The translations under genes and the position numbers were made by a program. Below, piece after piece: positions 18,285 to 28,015 of a DNA stretch of 64,000 nt (positions are counted from its first letter, which is position 1; the number at the start of each line of letters is the position of its first letter). This stretch comes from Gracilibacillus boraciitolerans JCM 21714. Its GTDB lineage: Bacteria > Bacillota > Bacilli > Bacillales > Amphibacillaceae. The notes beneath the pieces were generated by a model, which saw only the letters and a list, made by a program, of their open reading frames with translations, was not told the DNA's origin and searched no databases. The DNA is taken from assembly GCF_000521485.1 (NCBI RefSeq), contig NZ_BAVS01000015.1, positions 1 to 64,000 of the forward strand, read 5' to 3'.

Positions 18285-20312
18285 TTATACATCTATTCGA
18301 ATAAACACATCGTCTTCCATGTCATAGAATTCCGTTAATGAACTAATATAATTATAAATTGATTGCGCACTTAAATTCGTTTCAACATAAATACTTAAAA
18401 CATTTTCACTTTTTCTTAGAACTTCATCTGTATAAGATAATAATTTTTGGAATGACTTTTGTTTAGGAAGTTCTAAATACTGTTCGATGTCAAAATCAGC
18501 TAACCATTTTAGATAAGTAATTAATGTATCTTTCCATGAATTAACTACAAACTCTTTATCATCAATCATTAAAGCTTTTGGTTTTTTACCAGTTACAGAA
18601 AGCAATTCAAAAACAGAGTAATATGTATCACTCTTAACTTCCTTTACTGTGCCAACATTATCTTTTTCTTCAGGTATTGGACATAAATCTATAATTTGTC
18701 TATATAGTTTTAATCCTCTATTATGAATTGAGTCCTTATTCCAAGTATCATAATCACAAAGCTCCCTAGTTATTTTGATATTTGAATTTTTATAATAACT
18801 AATTTTATCACTGAAAGATCGATTAGACATTTCACCATTATAATTTGTCAACGTTAGATTACCTAAGACATCTTTATATAATTTGTGATCGTCAATCGCA
18901 TTATCACCAAGCTCTACCCTCCAACTAGGTGTTAATGTTGCTGGTAAAATATGTTCTATAGACACTTCTTCAAAATCTACTATTTCCTTATGCGTTTGTA
19001 TTTCTATTTGGCTAAGTATCAATTTAACTAGTCGATGATTTCGATTATACATATCTTCATTAAGAACACTGTCTTTTAATTTCTCGTTTCTCGGAAATAA
19101 GGCACTACCTGTTCTACTTAATAAATATGCCACAACGGAACCTTCCTCTGATTGAGTATCTTTCTTTTTATTTGCTTCTTTTCCAAGACTACTGAATACT
19201 TTATTCAAAGCATTTGTAGGAAAATTAACAATAGCTCTTCTAATTAAATAGGAATTGATAATCTTTAAAATATTAATGAATTGCTCTGTACTAATTTGTT
19301 TTTCTACATAATATTTGTCAAATAAACGTAATAGATATGGATATGTAACAGTAGATTTTAATTGAACGATTATCATCAAGTGATTTTGAATAATTTTATT
19401 GTCACTTTTTGGATTTAGCATTTCAGCATAATAACCAGAAAATTTCAGTAAATCACGCAAAATTTCCTCACTGCTGAGGTTGTTTTTGTGCGTATAATAT
19501 TTGAAATTTTGATATACTTTATTTTTATTTGGTATATTATCAGTCTTCATGGTTAAATAATCTCTAATGAAGTCAGGTATTTTTGAATTTGTTAAAAACT
19601 CTTCGATTAATAACCAGTAATTCTTATATAAATGTTCTTGTACAGATGGTTTTTCATTCATTAATAAGAAATTGCGAATTAAATCAGATTCGGTTAATGA
19701 TAGCCCAGTAGAATTAAGGCTTTCGAAAATGACTTGTGGATTTTCCTCTCTCATTCCTTGTTCAAGTTCAATATATACAATTCTAATTTTTTCGAGCGCA
19801 TTCAATAACTGCTCACTAGTAGCCTTGGAATGTTGAATTAAATAGATTAATCGTTTATAATTCATATGAATTTTTGAAGGTCTATCATATTTATCATGAA
19901 TTAATAATTCTAAAAAGTCCTTACGATCATCTTCAACTGATATTAACTTATATTTAAATTCTTCATCAACATTTCGATTTTCAAAATAGGTTTCTTTTAT
20001 ATCTGACTTCGTATTCTCACTGTCAATTGAATTATAAAGTGCCTGTAATAATAGAAATGTCGTGGTTATTCTTTGTTGTCCATCTATTATAATATAATCA
20101 CTTCCCATATTTGGAAATGAACTTTTCACAAAGACTACAGTACCTAAAAAGTGTCCTTCGATTTCAGCATTTAAAGCGATATTTTCTATATCATGAAAAT
20201 ATTTGTTTACTTGTTCTTCTGTCCATTCATACTTCCTCTGATATACAGGTATCCGAAATACTGATTTAGGTGGATATAGAAATTCTAGTAATCTAATCGT
20301 CCCAGCATCCAT
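18285..20312 (-). CDS. Single-chain GmrSD-type protein (DUF262 + DUF1524), probable type IV restriction enzyme
   Basis: About 675 aa, start at 20312 eight bases after GAGGAG. The DUF262/GmrS-like part (about 10-230) has FRIPVYQRKYEWTEEQV and the nucleotide-binding motif IIDGQQRITTTFLL. A helical middle (about 230-430) follows. The DUF1524/GmrD-like part (about 445-560) carries an HNH-type nuclease motif: SIEHILPATLTPSW, then LGNLTLTNYNGEMSNRSF, giving the H...P...N pattern. A last domain (about 580-675) is not recognised. GmrSD enzymes cut DNA with modified cytosines in an NTP-dependent way; SspE and BrxU are related. It follows the type III res gene by 29 nt on the same strand, so it is likely in that operon. 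No frame break. Confidence 0.88.
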   Translation of the reverse strand: MDAGTIRLLEFLYPPKSVFRIPVYQRKYEWTEEQVNKYFHDIENIALNAEIEGHFLGTVVFVKSSFPNMGSDYIIIDGQQRITTTFLLLQALYNSIDSENTKSDIKETYFENRNVDEEFKYKLISVEDDRKDFLELLIHDKYDRPSKIHMNYKRLIYLIQHSKATSEQLLNALEKIRIVYIELEQGMREENPQVIFESLNSTGLSLTESDLIRNFLLMNEKPSVQEHLYKNYWLLIEEFLTNSKIPDFIRDYLTMKTDNIPNKNKVYQNFKYYTHKNNLSSEEILRDLLKFSGYYAEMLNPKSDNKIIQNHLMIIVQLKSTVTYPYLLRLFDKYYVEKQISTEQFINILKIINSYLIRRAIVNFPTNALNKVFSSLGKEANKKKDTQSEEGSVVAYLLSRTGSALFPRNEKLKDSVLNEDMYNRNHRLVKLILSQIEIQTHKEIVDFEEVSIEHILPATLTPSWRVELGDNAIDDHKLYKDVLGNLTLTNYNGEMSNRSFSDKISYYKNSNIKITRELCDYDTWNKDSIHNRGLKLYRQIIDLCPIPEEKDNVGTVKEVKSDTYYSVFELLSVTGKKPKALMIDDKEFVVNSWKDTLITYLKWLADFDIEQYLELPKQKSFQKLLSYTDEVLRKSENVLSIYVETNLSAQSIYNYISSLTEFYDMEDDVFIRIDV

Positions 20313-20349
20313 TGTTATCACTCCTCATTGTCTAAATAAATTTCTTAAC

Positions 20350-23053
20350 TTATTTCTCAACACTCAACCCTTTAAATTCTTTCCCAAGAGCAATTTCACC
20401 AATTTGTTTAATCGTTCCTCTACCATCATTCATCGTATAGAATTTTACCCCTCTAATCTTCACATCTTCTATTTCATCTTCAAATATAATCTCAGCTTCG
20501 TGTTCATTAATGTAAATTAATAAATCTTCTTTCCACTGTTCTTCTTCCATATTTCGTCCTTTTGGCTCGATAAATATCTGAATGAAATAATCACTGTTTT
20601 GTAGATAAAGAATAAAGTCGGGTTGGAACCCTGCCAAATTCACTTCATCATGCCCACTACCAAACTGATGCAATTTTAATTTATTATTTTTTGCTGACTC
20701 ACGGTGCATATTTTCATCCATACGTATTAAATACACATCAGAATATTCCTCTTTTAACCCTGCAACCCTTTCTGCAATTCGATCGATTAATTGCTTTTCG
20801 GTTAAGTTAATAATCGCGGAATCATAAACAAAGTAATCCTCTTTTATTTCATAACGATCCACTGTCTGCGGACTATCCTGCATAAACGTTTTACCCGTGT
20901 CATAATTTGGTACACGTTTACGGTAGTTTGCAATATACTCTTTAATTGGATAACCGATAAATTTACCAGTTCCACGTTGTTTACTGTAACCCGATTTTAT
21001 TTGTTTTGCGACATAAGAAAAGTAACGCTCTAGAATGTTTAACTTTTCAGTAGCCGTTAGTACACTACTATCCATTGTTCGTGGGATTGTAACATAAATT
21101 GTTCGATTATAAATATTTAACCATTTCTCTTGTAAAAACTCTTCTCTTGAATTTAGTAGCGGAATATAATTTTTCAAGTTAGAGAAATGATAGAACGACA
21201 AACGATTCATAATTTTATTGAGATAACGCTTATCGAATGTAACCGCAACGTTATAAGCGTTTGTATAGTCTTCTTGAACTTTAGTATCTTTATAACTCAC
21301 TTCTTTTAATGCAGATATATATGGAATGACAACATCATTTTTTGTATCAACACCATATTTCTCTAATGAATCGTAGTATTTATCCGTTACTTCAATGGTT
21401 TCATTGTAATAAATTTTGCCATATTTCCATACGTCCGTCCGTTTAAATGTAGCTTCACCTTAACATCAATTAACGGATTTTTTTTATCTTCACCAGTAGG
21501 TAAATTCATTTCGTCTAAAGCACTTACTAAGTTCTTCAAGTATTGAGGTTCATTAATTGTATGATAATGAATCGTCTCTAAAATCAAGCTTTCTTTACTA
21601 TCATCATTAAACCTGCGGGTATATGATCGTTCACCATCTAGTAAAAATGGGTAATACCTTGCACCACGTCCAATTAATTGTGCTTCTGACATAGTCGTTG
21701 CTTTCGTTCCTTTTACTTTTGGGTCATCACTTAAACGAACAATATCAAAAAGGTTTAATACATCCCATCCCTCTGTAAGTCTAGCAACCGCAAAAATGAC
21801 TCGATATAAATTCATTGGACTTTCTAAGCTATTTAAAGCTTCATAGTGACCTTTTTCTAAGATACCCGATTGACTCGTGTCATTGGCATTAATGATTCGG
21901 CTAGGAGCAAGTTCCCGTTTTATATCTCTGACTATTTCACTTAAATCATCCTCACGTTCACGATAATATTCATGTGCAAATGTCAATGTTTCACTATCAT
22001 CTTCAGAAGTGATTTGTGCTTGCCTATTAAGAAACGCTTTTAAAGATTCAGCGGTTAACGTATCGATTAACTCATTAAATTGTTCGTGGGCTTCATTAGA
22101 AGCATCAATTCGCTGTGATTTAAACATAATAACAGGTTTTATATATGTACCATGCTCTTCCAATGCATATCTTCTTCTGTATTCACTTAATAAGACTACA
22201 TTCATCATGTGGTCCAAGTCTGTATTACTCGACTGAATTCGCTTTACATTCTTAGAATATTTATCTTGGATGAAACGATCGAGTGCATAGCGATACAACA
22301 CTTTATCCTTGTATTTTTCATAAACATTTTTATTCTCCAAGTCAATTGTAGCGGTAAATTCAAGTAAGCGATTGTCTTTATTTGCATTTAAAATCGTTGA
22401 AATTGCTTTTTCCCATGATTGTTCCGCTTCTTTTTCCGACTTGGTAGATGCGGAGTAATGGTGTGCTTCATCTCCTAAAATAACGACTTTATTCCTTGCA
22501 TAATCTTCTTTACCCATTGCATTTTCTTTTTGGGTATAAATATCAGCAGCAACACGTTGGACAGTTGCCAATTTTAAATAGATTGTATTCTTACTTTGAT
22601 TTTTTGGGAAAGATTGAACTTGCTTAATTTGTATTCGTTCCCCCCATCTATTTCAATTTGTGGTTCATATAAATACTTGTCCGATGCCATATTTGTCAGG
22701 TTATCAATCGTTTTATTTAATACACCATTTGTATTTACTAGGAATAAAAAGTTTTGATAACCTTGTTCTTGATAGAGGTATAAAATAAGCCCTGCCATTA
22801 AGTCTGTTTTTCCACTTCCTGTTGCCATGTTGAATAGTACATGATTCACATTCCTAAAACGAAACTCATTCGCTGCTTGTGAATAATGAAAAAAGCGTAA
22901 AGCTGCATCTTGATAATACCTAAACGTATGTACCATGTTCTGTTTAATGTATTCAGGTGTTTCCCATGAACCTTCTTCGTTAAATAAACTTTCATTTAGT
23001 TCCCTGACTTCATCATATAAAGGCAATGGTAGTTGTTTCTTTTTTTTTGCCAC
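20350..23053 (-). CDS. Type III restriction enzyme, Res subunit (two frameshifts)
   Basis: The helicase-nuclease of the type III system, about 900 aa. Superfamily 2 motifs are FNMATGSGKTDLMAG (Walker A, about residue 95), LGDEAHHYSA (Walker B) and GRGARYYP (motif VI region). The C-terminal PD-(D/E)xK nuclease is visible as GFQPDFILYL and IQIFIEPKGRN. The frame breaks at a G6 run (22640-22645, two bases too many) and near 21449 (one base missing). Both breaks look like the indels seen in essential genes elsewhere here, so the enzyme may be active. It starts 3 nt after mod. The type III complex cuts when two unmethylated sites meet. Confidence 0.88.
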
Positions 23054-23055
23054 AG

Positions 23056-25068
23056 TTATTCACAACCTTCATCATAGAAGTTTTTATTAAATGCATAATC
23101 ACCATCTGAAATTAAATCACGAACGTTTTCATCATCAATTTCTGAATAGTTGTAGTAAAGTTGGTTTTTATCGATGATTTTAATAAGTGTTTTCTTTTGC
23201 TCCTCAAATGAAAGCTCATATAATGTATCTTTAACCGCTTCTAAATCAACACGAAAGTCAATTTCCGCTTCTTTTAACATGAAATCAAATATATTATGAA
23301 GTTCTGTTTGTGTTTTTGCATCACGAATGGATTTTAAGAATCCACGGTTTTTCTCCATTAATTCAACGTAAACGAAACTTCCGCCACCTTTCCAATTGAC
23401 TTCTTTAGAAATTCCACCACTATCACCCTCTATCACATTTTTCTGACGTGTAACCATTTTTTCAACATGATCTTCTAGTTGTTCAATCGATATATATATT
23501 CTTTTCATTTTGTGTGCTACTGCAGCGGTAGTCCCACTTCCTCCAAAAAAATCTAATACGATATCATTCTCATCAGAAAAATAATCAATAAATGAGGATA
23601 AAAGCATCTCTGGCTTTTTACCGCCACCTATGTCGACCCCACCTTCATGTCGACAATTTCCAAAATCTCCTTCATATTGCAAGTAATTATATAAGAAGTT
23701 TGGAATTGGTTTTTCTTTAGAATATTCTCCTGAAATCACACCTTCTCTAATTGCTGAAGGAACGCCAGAAAAGAATTTACCTCTAAATGCATCTTGTCTC
23801 CTAGGTCCAGTAATATACCTGTAACCGAGTCCATCATCACCCATGTTATGCACTTTATATAATGTTTTTAGTCCATCTTCCTTTTTTCTTTCTATTAAAT
23901 ACTTACTTAGAAATTCAGCTGCTGTTCCACCTTGCCTAATCAATGAACCCGTAGCCCAAGTTTCCTTTAAACCATCGATATTAGGTTCTATTTCCTCAAT
24001 TTCATAGTTGCCTTCTTGGAAAATATCAACTTTTTTCCCATTTATAATCTCTGTTTTGTTGGGTTCTCCTTTTTCCACAATGCGATATTTAAACTTTTCA
24101 AGTGAGTATTCCTCTTTTAATTTGTTTGGAATAAATTCATCTGTAACTTTTGAATATACATGGCATATTTCCATGACCTTTTGGAAGTCATTATCCTCAG
24201 ACAAGGTTTTATTTCCGTATCTTACCTGAACATAGAAAGAAGTTTCGAATTGTTCAGTACCCATTACTTCATCTAATAATATTTTTAGATATGCTTGCAT
24301 TTTGTCGTCTGCTTGAACTATTAACACACCATTATTAGAAAGCAAATCACGAGCTACCTCTATTCTATTTTTCATAAAAGTTAGCCAAGTAGAGCGATTA
24401 AAACGGTCATTATATTTGAAGCTATCTTTTCCTGTGTTATAAGGTGGATCGATATAAATTAATTTAACCTTTCCAGCATATTTTTCCTTTAAAGTATGTA
24501 GAGCCAGTAAATTATTTCCTTTTATGATTAAATTATCATCTTTATTAAAATGATTTACATCTTCGATACCTTCCTGACTATACCTTTTTGCATTTACTAT
24601 TATCTTCTTATCTAATAGAACATCAATTTCCTCTTTCGCGAGGAGTTCATTTAAAAATGGCTCGTCTGGTTGTAAATCATCTTTATCTGTATCTTCTTTG
24701 CTCATACTTGCTTTTAATACTGTATCTTTATAAGGGAAATCTAATACAACATCTGTAGATTCATCAATAAATTTCCCACCAGCTGCTAAACCAATTTTCT
24801 TTGAGTATTTTGTATACGAGTCTTGCCAGTATTCGTCTGCTTCAAATAGTTCGATGAGTTTATTTGTTTGCATGATGATATTCCCTGCAATATCAATTGT
24901 AAAGTTGCTCTTTAGTGTTTCATTCGAAATAAATGCCTCAAGTAATTCTTTATCATACGTATCTAAATCCTGAATTACTTTATTCTTGTTTAATACTTCT
25001 CCTATAAAATACTTTTGATCAAATTGCTGTAAAACTTGTTTAATCGCTTCATTAATCTTAGTTTTCAT
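23056..25068 (-). CDS. Type III DNA methyltransferase, Mod subunit
   Basis: A 670-aa adenine-N6 methyltransferase that also supplies sequence recognition to Res. Catalytic motif IV DPPYNTG sits at about residues 208-214 ([14 protein letters not shown]). The SAM-binding motif [11 protein letters not shown] comes later (about 518-528). This order is the beta class of EcoP1/EcoP15-type Mod proteins. The region between (about 260-510) should hold the target recognition domain, which I cannot read. The frame is intact. It is the first gene of the mod-res operon, with res starting 3 nt after its stop. Confidence 0.93.
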   Translation of the reverse strand: MKTKINEAIKQVLQQFDQKYFIGEVLNKNKVIQDLDTYDKELLEAFISNETLKSNFTIDIAGNIIMQTNKLIELFEADEYWQDSYTKYSKKIGLAAGGKFIDESTDVVLDFPYKDTVLKASMSKEDTDKDDLQPDEPFLNELLAKEEIDVLLDKKIIVNAKRYSQEGIEDVNHFNKDDNLIIKGNNLLALHTLKEKYAGKVKLIYIDPPYNTGKDSFKYNDRFNRSTWLTFMKNRIEVARDLLSNNGVLIVQADDKMQAYLKILLDEVMGTEQFETSFYVQVRYGNKTLSEDNDFQKVMEICHVYSKVTDEFIPNKLKEEYSLEKFKYRIVEKGEPNKTEIINGKKVDIFQEGNYEIEEIEPNIDGLKETWATGSLIRQGGTAAEFLSKYLIERKKEDGLKTLYKVHNMGDDGLGYRYITGPRRQDAFRGKFFSGVPSAIREGVISGEYSKEKPIPNFLYNYLQYEGDFGNCRHEGGVDIGGGKKPEMLLSSFIDYFSDENDIVLDFFGGSGTTAAVAHKMKRIYISIEQLEDHVEKMVTRQKNVIEGDSGGISKEVNWKGGGSFVYVELMEKNRGFLKSIRDAKTQTELHNIFDFMLKEAEIDFRVDLEAVKDTLYELSFEEQKKTLIKIIDKNQLYYNYSEIDDENVRDLISDGDYAFNKNFYDEGCE

Positions 25069-25165
25069 GTCATAATCCGTCCTTTTAATAATCTAATCTT
25101 TAATAGATTTTAATTAATCTCTATTTATATATTATCATATAAAGTATTTGTTCATATATCTTGAA

Positions 25166-25193
25166 GAAAAAAGGGAATTGTTTCTCCCTTTTT
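25166..25193 (-). terminator. Terminator of the radC-like gene
   Basis: On the minus strand AAAAAGGGA and TCCCTTTTTT form a hairpin with a T run just after the radC stop. It separates radC from mod. Confidence 0.8.
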
Positions 25194-25635
25194 AAATATA
25201 GCCTCTTTCTTTCAGGCTAGTAAAACTGTTATCACTATTTACTACTAAGTGATCAAGTACTTCGATGCCTAATAGCTTTCCAGCTTCGACTAATCTCTTT
25301 GTAACGTTTATATCTTCCATCGATGGTGTTATGTCACCACTTGGATGCTGATGTGCGACGATGAGACTTGCTGCATTATTAAGTATTGTAGATTTAAACA
25401 CCTCGCGAGGATGTACAATCGAGGAATTCAACGAACCAACATGACAACGATGAACTGCGATAACATTATTTTTCGTATTTAAACACATAACAAAAAATAC
25501 TTCACGATCATCTCGACCAATAAAGCGAGATGCTACCTTTGCTCCATCTTCTGGGCTCCGAATAATGTAACTAACTCCTTCTTCTGCCTCTCGAATAATT
25601 TGTTCAATGCGAACTACTTCTAAAATGGTTTCCAT
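25192..25635 (-). CDS. Short RadC-family (JAB domain) protein of a mobile element
   Basis: 147 aa, only the JAB/MPN-type RadC domain; the helix-hairpin-helix part of chromosomal RadC is absent. The metal site reads IVAHQHPSGDITPSMEDI (HxH...PS...D), and SLNSSIVHPREVFK is conserved too. Short RadC proteins are frequent on plasmids, phages and defence islands. Their function is unknown; the DNA-repair label is historical. GAGAGG precedes the ATG. It lies upstream of the type III system on the same strand. Confidence 0.9.
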   Translation of the reverse strand: METILEVVRIEQIIREAEEGVSYIIRSPEDGAKVASRFIGRDDREVFFVMCLNTKNNVIAVHRCHVGSLNSSIVHPREVFKSTILNNAASLIVAHQHPSGDITPSMEDINVTKRLVEAGKLLGIEVLDHLVVNSDNSFTSLKERGYI

Positions 25636-26013
25636 CTAGATCAACCTCTCTATTATTTTTTTGACCTTTTTGGTCACCATAGAGAGAATCTTCGCATCGA
25701 TTAATGTCAAGTGGCGTTAGTAGCAAAGCTATCGAGTGATTCGTATATGTTTTGGGGGGGAAGCCCAATGAATTAGGGTGCGTTAAAAGCACTCATTGCT
25801 TTCTTACGCACCTTATCCTACTTGGCTGACTCATAACATCTGAAGAACGAAGACCTTTACATAATGCGACACAGTATAAATGCATTCACTTCCATGTAAA
25901 AGTGACTTTCAACAATAGAATAAGTTGAAGTCACTTTTTACATATTTCTCTATGAATAATCAATATACATATTGCTGATGTATTTTTTTCCTAGACTTAT
26001 ACAATTATATCAA
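25636..26013. other. Non-coding gap inside the island
   Basis: No credible gene is visible over 378 bp. Two structures stand out: a stem-loop GGTGCGT...ACGCACC with extended pairing (25777-25812), and a terminator-like hairpin at 25897-25941. A G7 run lies at about 25754-25760. The stretch may hold remains of lost genes or a small RNA. Confidence 0.6.
25897..25941. terminator. Bidirectional terminator-like hairpin
   Basis: AAAAGTGACTTTCAAC pairs with GTTGAAGTCACTTTTT around an AATAGAATAA loop. A and T runs lie on both sides. It probably ends the toxin-antitoxin transcript on the minus strand. Confidence 0.8.
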
Positions 26014-26328
26014 TTACCTTTTGTTTCTTAATATCTGAATATAATCCCTTGCTCCATGCAATATTCTATAAATATATACGGTGTTTTCAATAACTCGATA
26101 AAAGGCAATATAAGGTTCAGAAATAACCATCCTAAATTCGAAGTGTTTTAGTCTTTCTTCCATTACCCTTAAACCAGCATATGGAAATTTTTCAAGATAC
26201 TTTAAAGAGGTCATCACACGATCCAACACTTCATTCGCAGCTTCAGGATTATCCAATAAAATATAAGTAAAAATATCATCAAGATCTTCATCAGCTGCTG
26301 GAAGTAGTTCTACATTAAAGCTTGTCAT
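26014..26328 (-). CDS. RelE/ParE-superfamily toxin
   Basis: 104 aa, starting at the ATG 26328 that overlaps the antitoxin stop by 14 nt, with GGAGAG before it. Typical fold signature: FNVELLPAADEDLDDIFTYI, ANEVLDRVMTSLKYLEKFPYAG, FRMVISEPYIAFYRVIENTVYIYRILHGARDY. RelE members cut mRNA on the ribosome and ParE members block gyrase; the C-terminal H-x3-D/Y pattern fits either group. The overlap with the antitoxin gene and its place next to the island end support a stabilising toxin-antitoxin module. Confidence 0.88.
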   Translation of the reverse strand: MTSFNVELLPAADEDLDDIFTYILLDNPEAANEVLDRVMTSLKYLEKFPYAGLRVMEERLKHFEFRMVISEPYIAFYRVIENTVYIYRILHGARDYIQILRNKR

Positions 26329-26584
26329 CAATTCTCTCCTTGATTCTTTGATAAGCAGAATCAAGTGGTGTCGCTTTATCACCTCTTAATCGCTGTTCTT
26401 CGGCTACTAATAGTTTTTCTTTTAAATCTATGATTGCTTCCCTTTTTTCAAATGCATCAATACTCATGAGAACGAGATCACCTTCTCCATTCCTAGTAAT
26501 ATAAACCGGTTTCTCTTTCTCATGTGCCATTTTAGAAATGGTATTATAATCATTTCTTAACGAGGTAGATGACTTTATAATCAA
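26315..26584 (-). CDS. Phd/YefM-family antitoxin
   Basis: 89 aa from the TTG at 26584, eight bases after GGAGG. An earlier TTG at 26599 overlaps that site. The N-terminal DNA-binding domain begins IIKSSTSLRNDYNTISK and continues KPVYITRNGEGDLVLMS, the YefM pattern. The charged C-terminal helix (about 50-89) should wrap the toxin. The pair is probably autoregulated through this protein. Confidence 0.88.
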   Translation of the reverse strand: MIIKSSTSLRNDYNTISKMAHEKEKPVYITRNGEGDLVLMSIDAFEKREAIIDLKEKLLVAEEQRLRGDKATPLDSAYQRIKERIDDKL

Positions 26585-26696
26585 CGGCAAGACCTCCAAT
26601 CATTTATTATACCATTATAATATCATAATTCTCATATTATATGCACCTGTGAGTTAACAGGGACAATGTTATGTATCGTGAATTTATCCAATTTAA

Positions 26697-26876
26697 TAAA
26701 ATGTTTCATCATTTTTATTTGCTCAAGATATTGATATTGCAAATGTATCAAAACGACTCGGTCATATCAATATCCAGACCACACAGAACTATTATCTAGA
26801 GCTAATGCCAGAAAAAAAGCACCAGCAAGATGCCGATGCTTTAAATCTATTAAGTGCTTGTAATATTTATCATTGA
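26697..26876 (+). pseudogene. C-terminal remnant of a tyrosine site-specific integrase
   Basis: An open frame without a start reads SFLFAQDIDIANVSKRLGH followed by INIQTTQNYYLELMPEKK and ends at TGA 26874-26876. This is the tail of a phage-type integrase: box II with SKRLGH, then the catalytic Tyr in NYYLEL. A stop (TAA) lies about 15 nt before this reading, and the antitoxin gene occupies the space where the rest should be, so about 60 of some 380 codons remain. It lies 55 bp inside the right attachment site, where an island integrase is expected. Confidence 0.82.
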
Positions 26877-26897
26877 CTTGAACCAACTTGCACCAAA
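26876..26897. repeat. Candidate integrase arm-type site, right copy
   Basis: A 22-nt sequence beginning ACTTGAACCAACTTGCACC matches 18183-18204 with one mismatch. It lies between the integrase remnant and the attachment site. Confidence 0.55.
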
Positions 26898-26930
26898 AAA
26901 CCTTTGCAAACGTTGGTATATTAACAAACC

Positions 26931-26947
26931 TATTAACGTTTTGAGAA
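26931..26947. repeat. Right attachment site of the island, inside the rpsI 3' end
   Basis: TATTAACGTTTTGAGAA covers the rpsI stop and the last codons (FSKR-stop on the minus strand) and is repeated exactly at 18056-18072. The insertion keeps rpsI intact. Confidence 0.85.
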
Positions 26948-27325
26948 CTGTGGTGCACGACGAGCTTTTTTAAGACCGTATTTCTTACGTTCTACAGCAC
27001 GCGCATCACGAGTTAAGAATCCAGCACTCTTAAGTGTAGCGCGGTATTCTGGATTAGCTTCCAATAATGCACGAGCAACACCGTGACGAATTGCTCCAGC
27101 TTGGCCAGCATATCCTCCACCTTTAACGTTTACTAATACATCATAAGTACCTTCTGTTTCTGTACCTACTAATGGTTGCTTAATGATCGTACGAAGTGTT
27201 TCAGATGGGAAATAATCTTCCGCATCACGTTTATTTACAACGATACGTCCAGTTCCTGGAACTAAACGTACACGAGCAGTTGAAGTTTTACGGCGTCCGG
27301 TACCGTAATATTGTACTTGTGCCAC
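26933..27325 (-). CDS. rpsI: 30S ribosomal protein uS9
   Basis: 130 aa. The start [20 protein letters not shown] and the basic C-terminal tail [12 protein letters not shown], which reaches the P-site tRNA, are typical. It follows rplM by 20 nt with an AAGGAGG site. Its last 15 bases are part of the island's 17-nt attachment repeat. Its natural terminator now seems to lie 8.9 kb away at about 18.0 kb, so transcripts may run into the island. Confidence 0.98.
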   Translation of the reverse strand: MAQVQYYGTGRRKTSTARVRLVPGTGRIVVNKRDAEDYFPSETLRTIIKQPLVGTETEGTYDVLVNVKGGGYAGQAGAIRHGVARALLEANPEYRATLKSAGFLTRDARAVERKKYGLKKARRAPQFSKR

Positions 27326-27345
27326 TATTCATTACCTCCTTTTAA

Positions 27346-27783
27346 TTATCCACGAAGTTCATAAACTGTTGGTTGTTGTGCTTGATGTTTATGATCAGAT
27401 CCACGATAAACGTGTAATTTTTTACCCATTTGACGTCCTAATTTACCTTTAGGCAGCATTCCTTTAATGGTTAGTTCTAACATTTTCTCAGGATATTTTT
27501 CGCGCATTTCACCAGCTGTACGTGCTCTTAAACCACCTGGGTGGTTAGAGTGATGATAATACATCTTATCGCTAAGTTTTTTACCTGTTAGTTCGATTTT
27601 TTCCGCGTTTATGATGACTACGTAATCACCAGTATCAACATGCGGTGTATATGTTGGTTTATGCTTTCCGCGAAGGATGGTAGCAATTTCACTTGCTAAA
27701 CGACCTAACGTTTGACCTTCCGCGTCGACAACAAACCATTTGCGTTCAATATTATTTTCATTTGCCATGAAAGTTGTGCGCAT
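27346..27783 (-). CDS. rplM: 50S ribosomal protein uL13
   Basis: 145 aa, conserved over its length: [49 protein letters not shown]. It is the first gene of the rplM-rpsI operon and follows a structured leader. AGGAGG precedes the ATG. An internal ATG five codons later could also be used. Confidence 0.97.
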   Translation of the reverse strand: MRTTFMANENNIERKWFVVDAEGQTLGRLASEIATILRGKHKPTYTPHVDTGDYVVIINAEKIELTGKKLSDKMYYHHSNHPGGLRARTAGEMREKYPEKMLELTIKGMLPKGKLGRQMGKKLHVYRGSDHKHQAQQPTVYELRG

Positions 27784-27799
27784 GATCAGTTACCTCCTA

Positions 27800-27945
27800 A
27801 ATCAATCTTTCCATAATGATATTTTGTCTAACTCCGAGCGCCCAAAAACTAAAGTTTTTGAACGGGCGCCTACGTTTTTCTATGTCCGAATTTATATTCT
27901 AACACGAGTAACTTTCCGGGGCTATTCGTGGTTTAGAAAATAAAA
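27800..27945 (-). ncRNA. L13-type leader of rplM-rpsI
   Basis: The untranslated leader contains GGCGCCCGTTCAAAAACT paired with AGTTTTTGGGCGCTC, preceded by CCACGAATAGCC and CGGACATAGAAAAACGTA. This fits the L13 leader family known upstream of rplM in Bacillales, thought to let L13 repress its own operon. Identified from memory of the motif; a covariance search would settle it. Confidence 0.6.
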
Positions 27946-28015
27946 TGCCATAGATCATGTTATAACATTCTACACGATTTGTCAATAGATAGCACGCAAG
28001 GATTCGTTGTTTTTG

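Noticed and set aside
20350-23053. Type III res as a true pseudogene
   Set aside because: Its two indels look exactly like those in essential genes nearby, all motifs are kept and mod is intact. I cannot call it dead from this sequence.
25604-25792. A 62-aa minus-strand reading upstream of radC
   Set aside because: It overlaps the radC start, crosses an inflated G7 run, has no ribosome binding site and resembles nothing I know.
18056-26947. CRISPR array or tRNA-based attachment site in the island
   Set aside because: There are no regularly spaced repeats and no tRNA gene in the window; the attachment repeat is the rpsI end.
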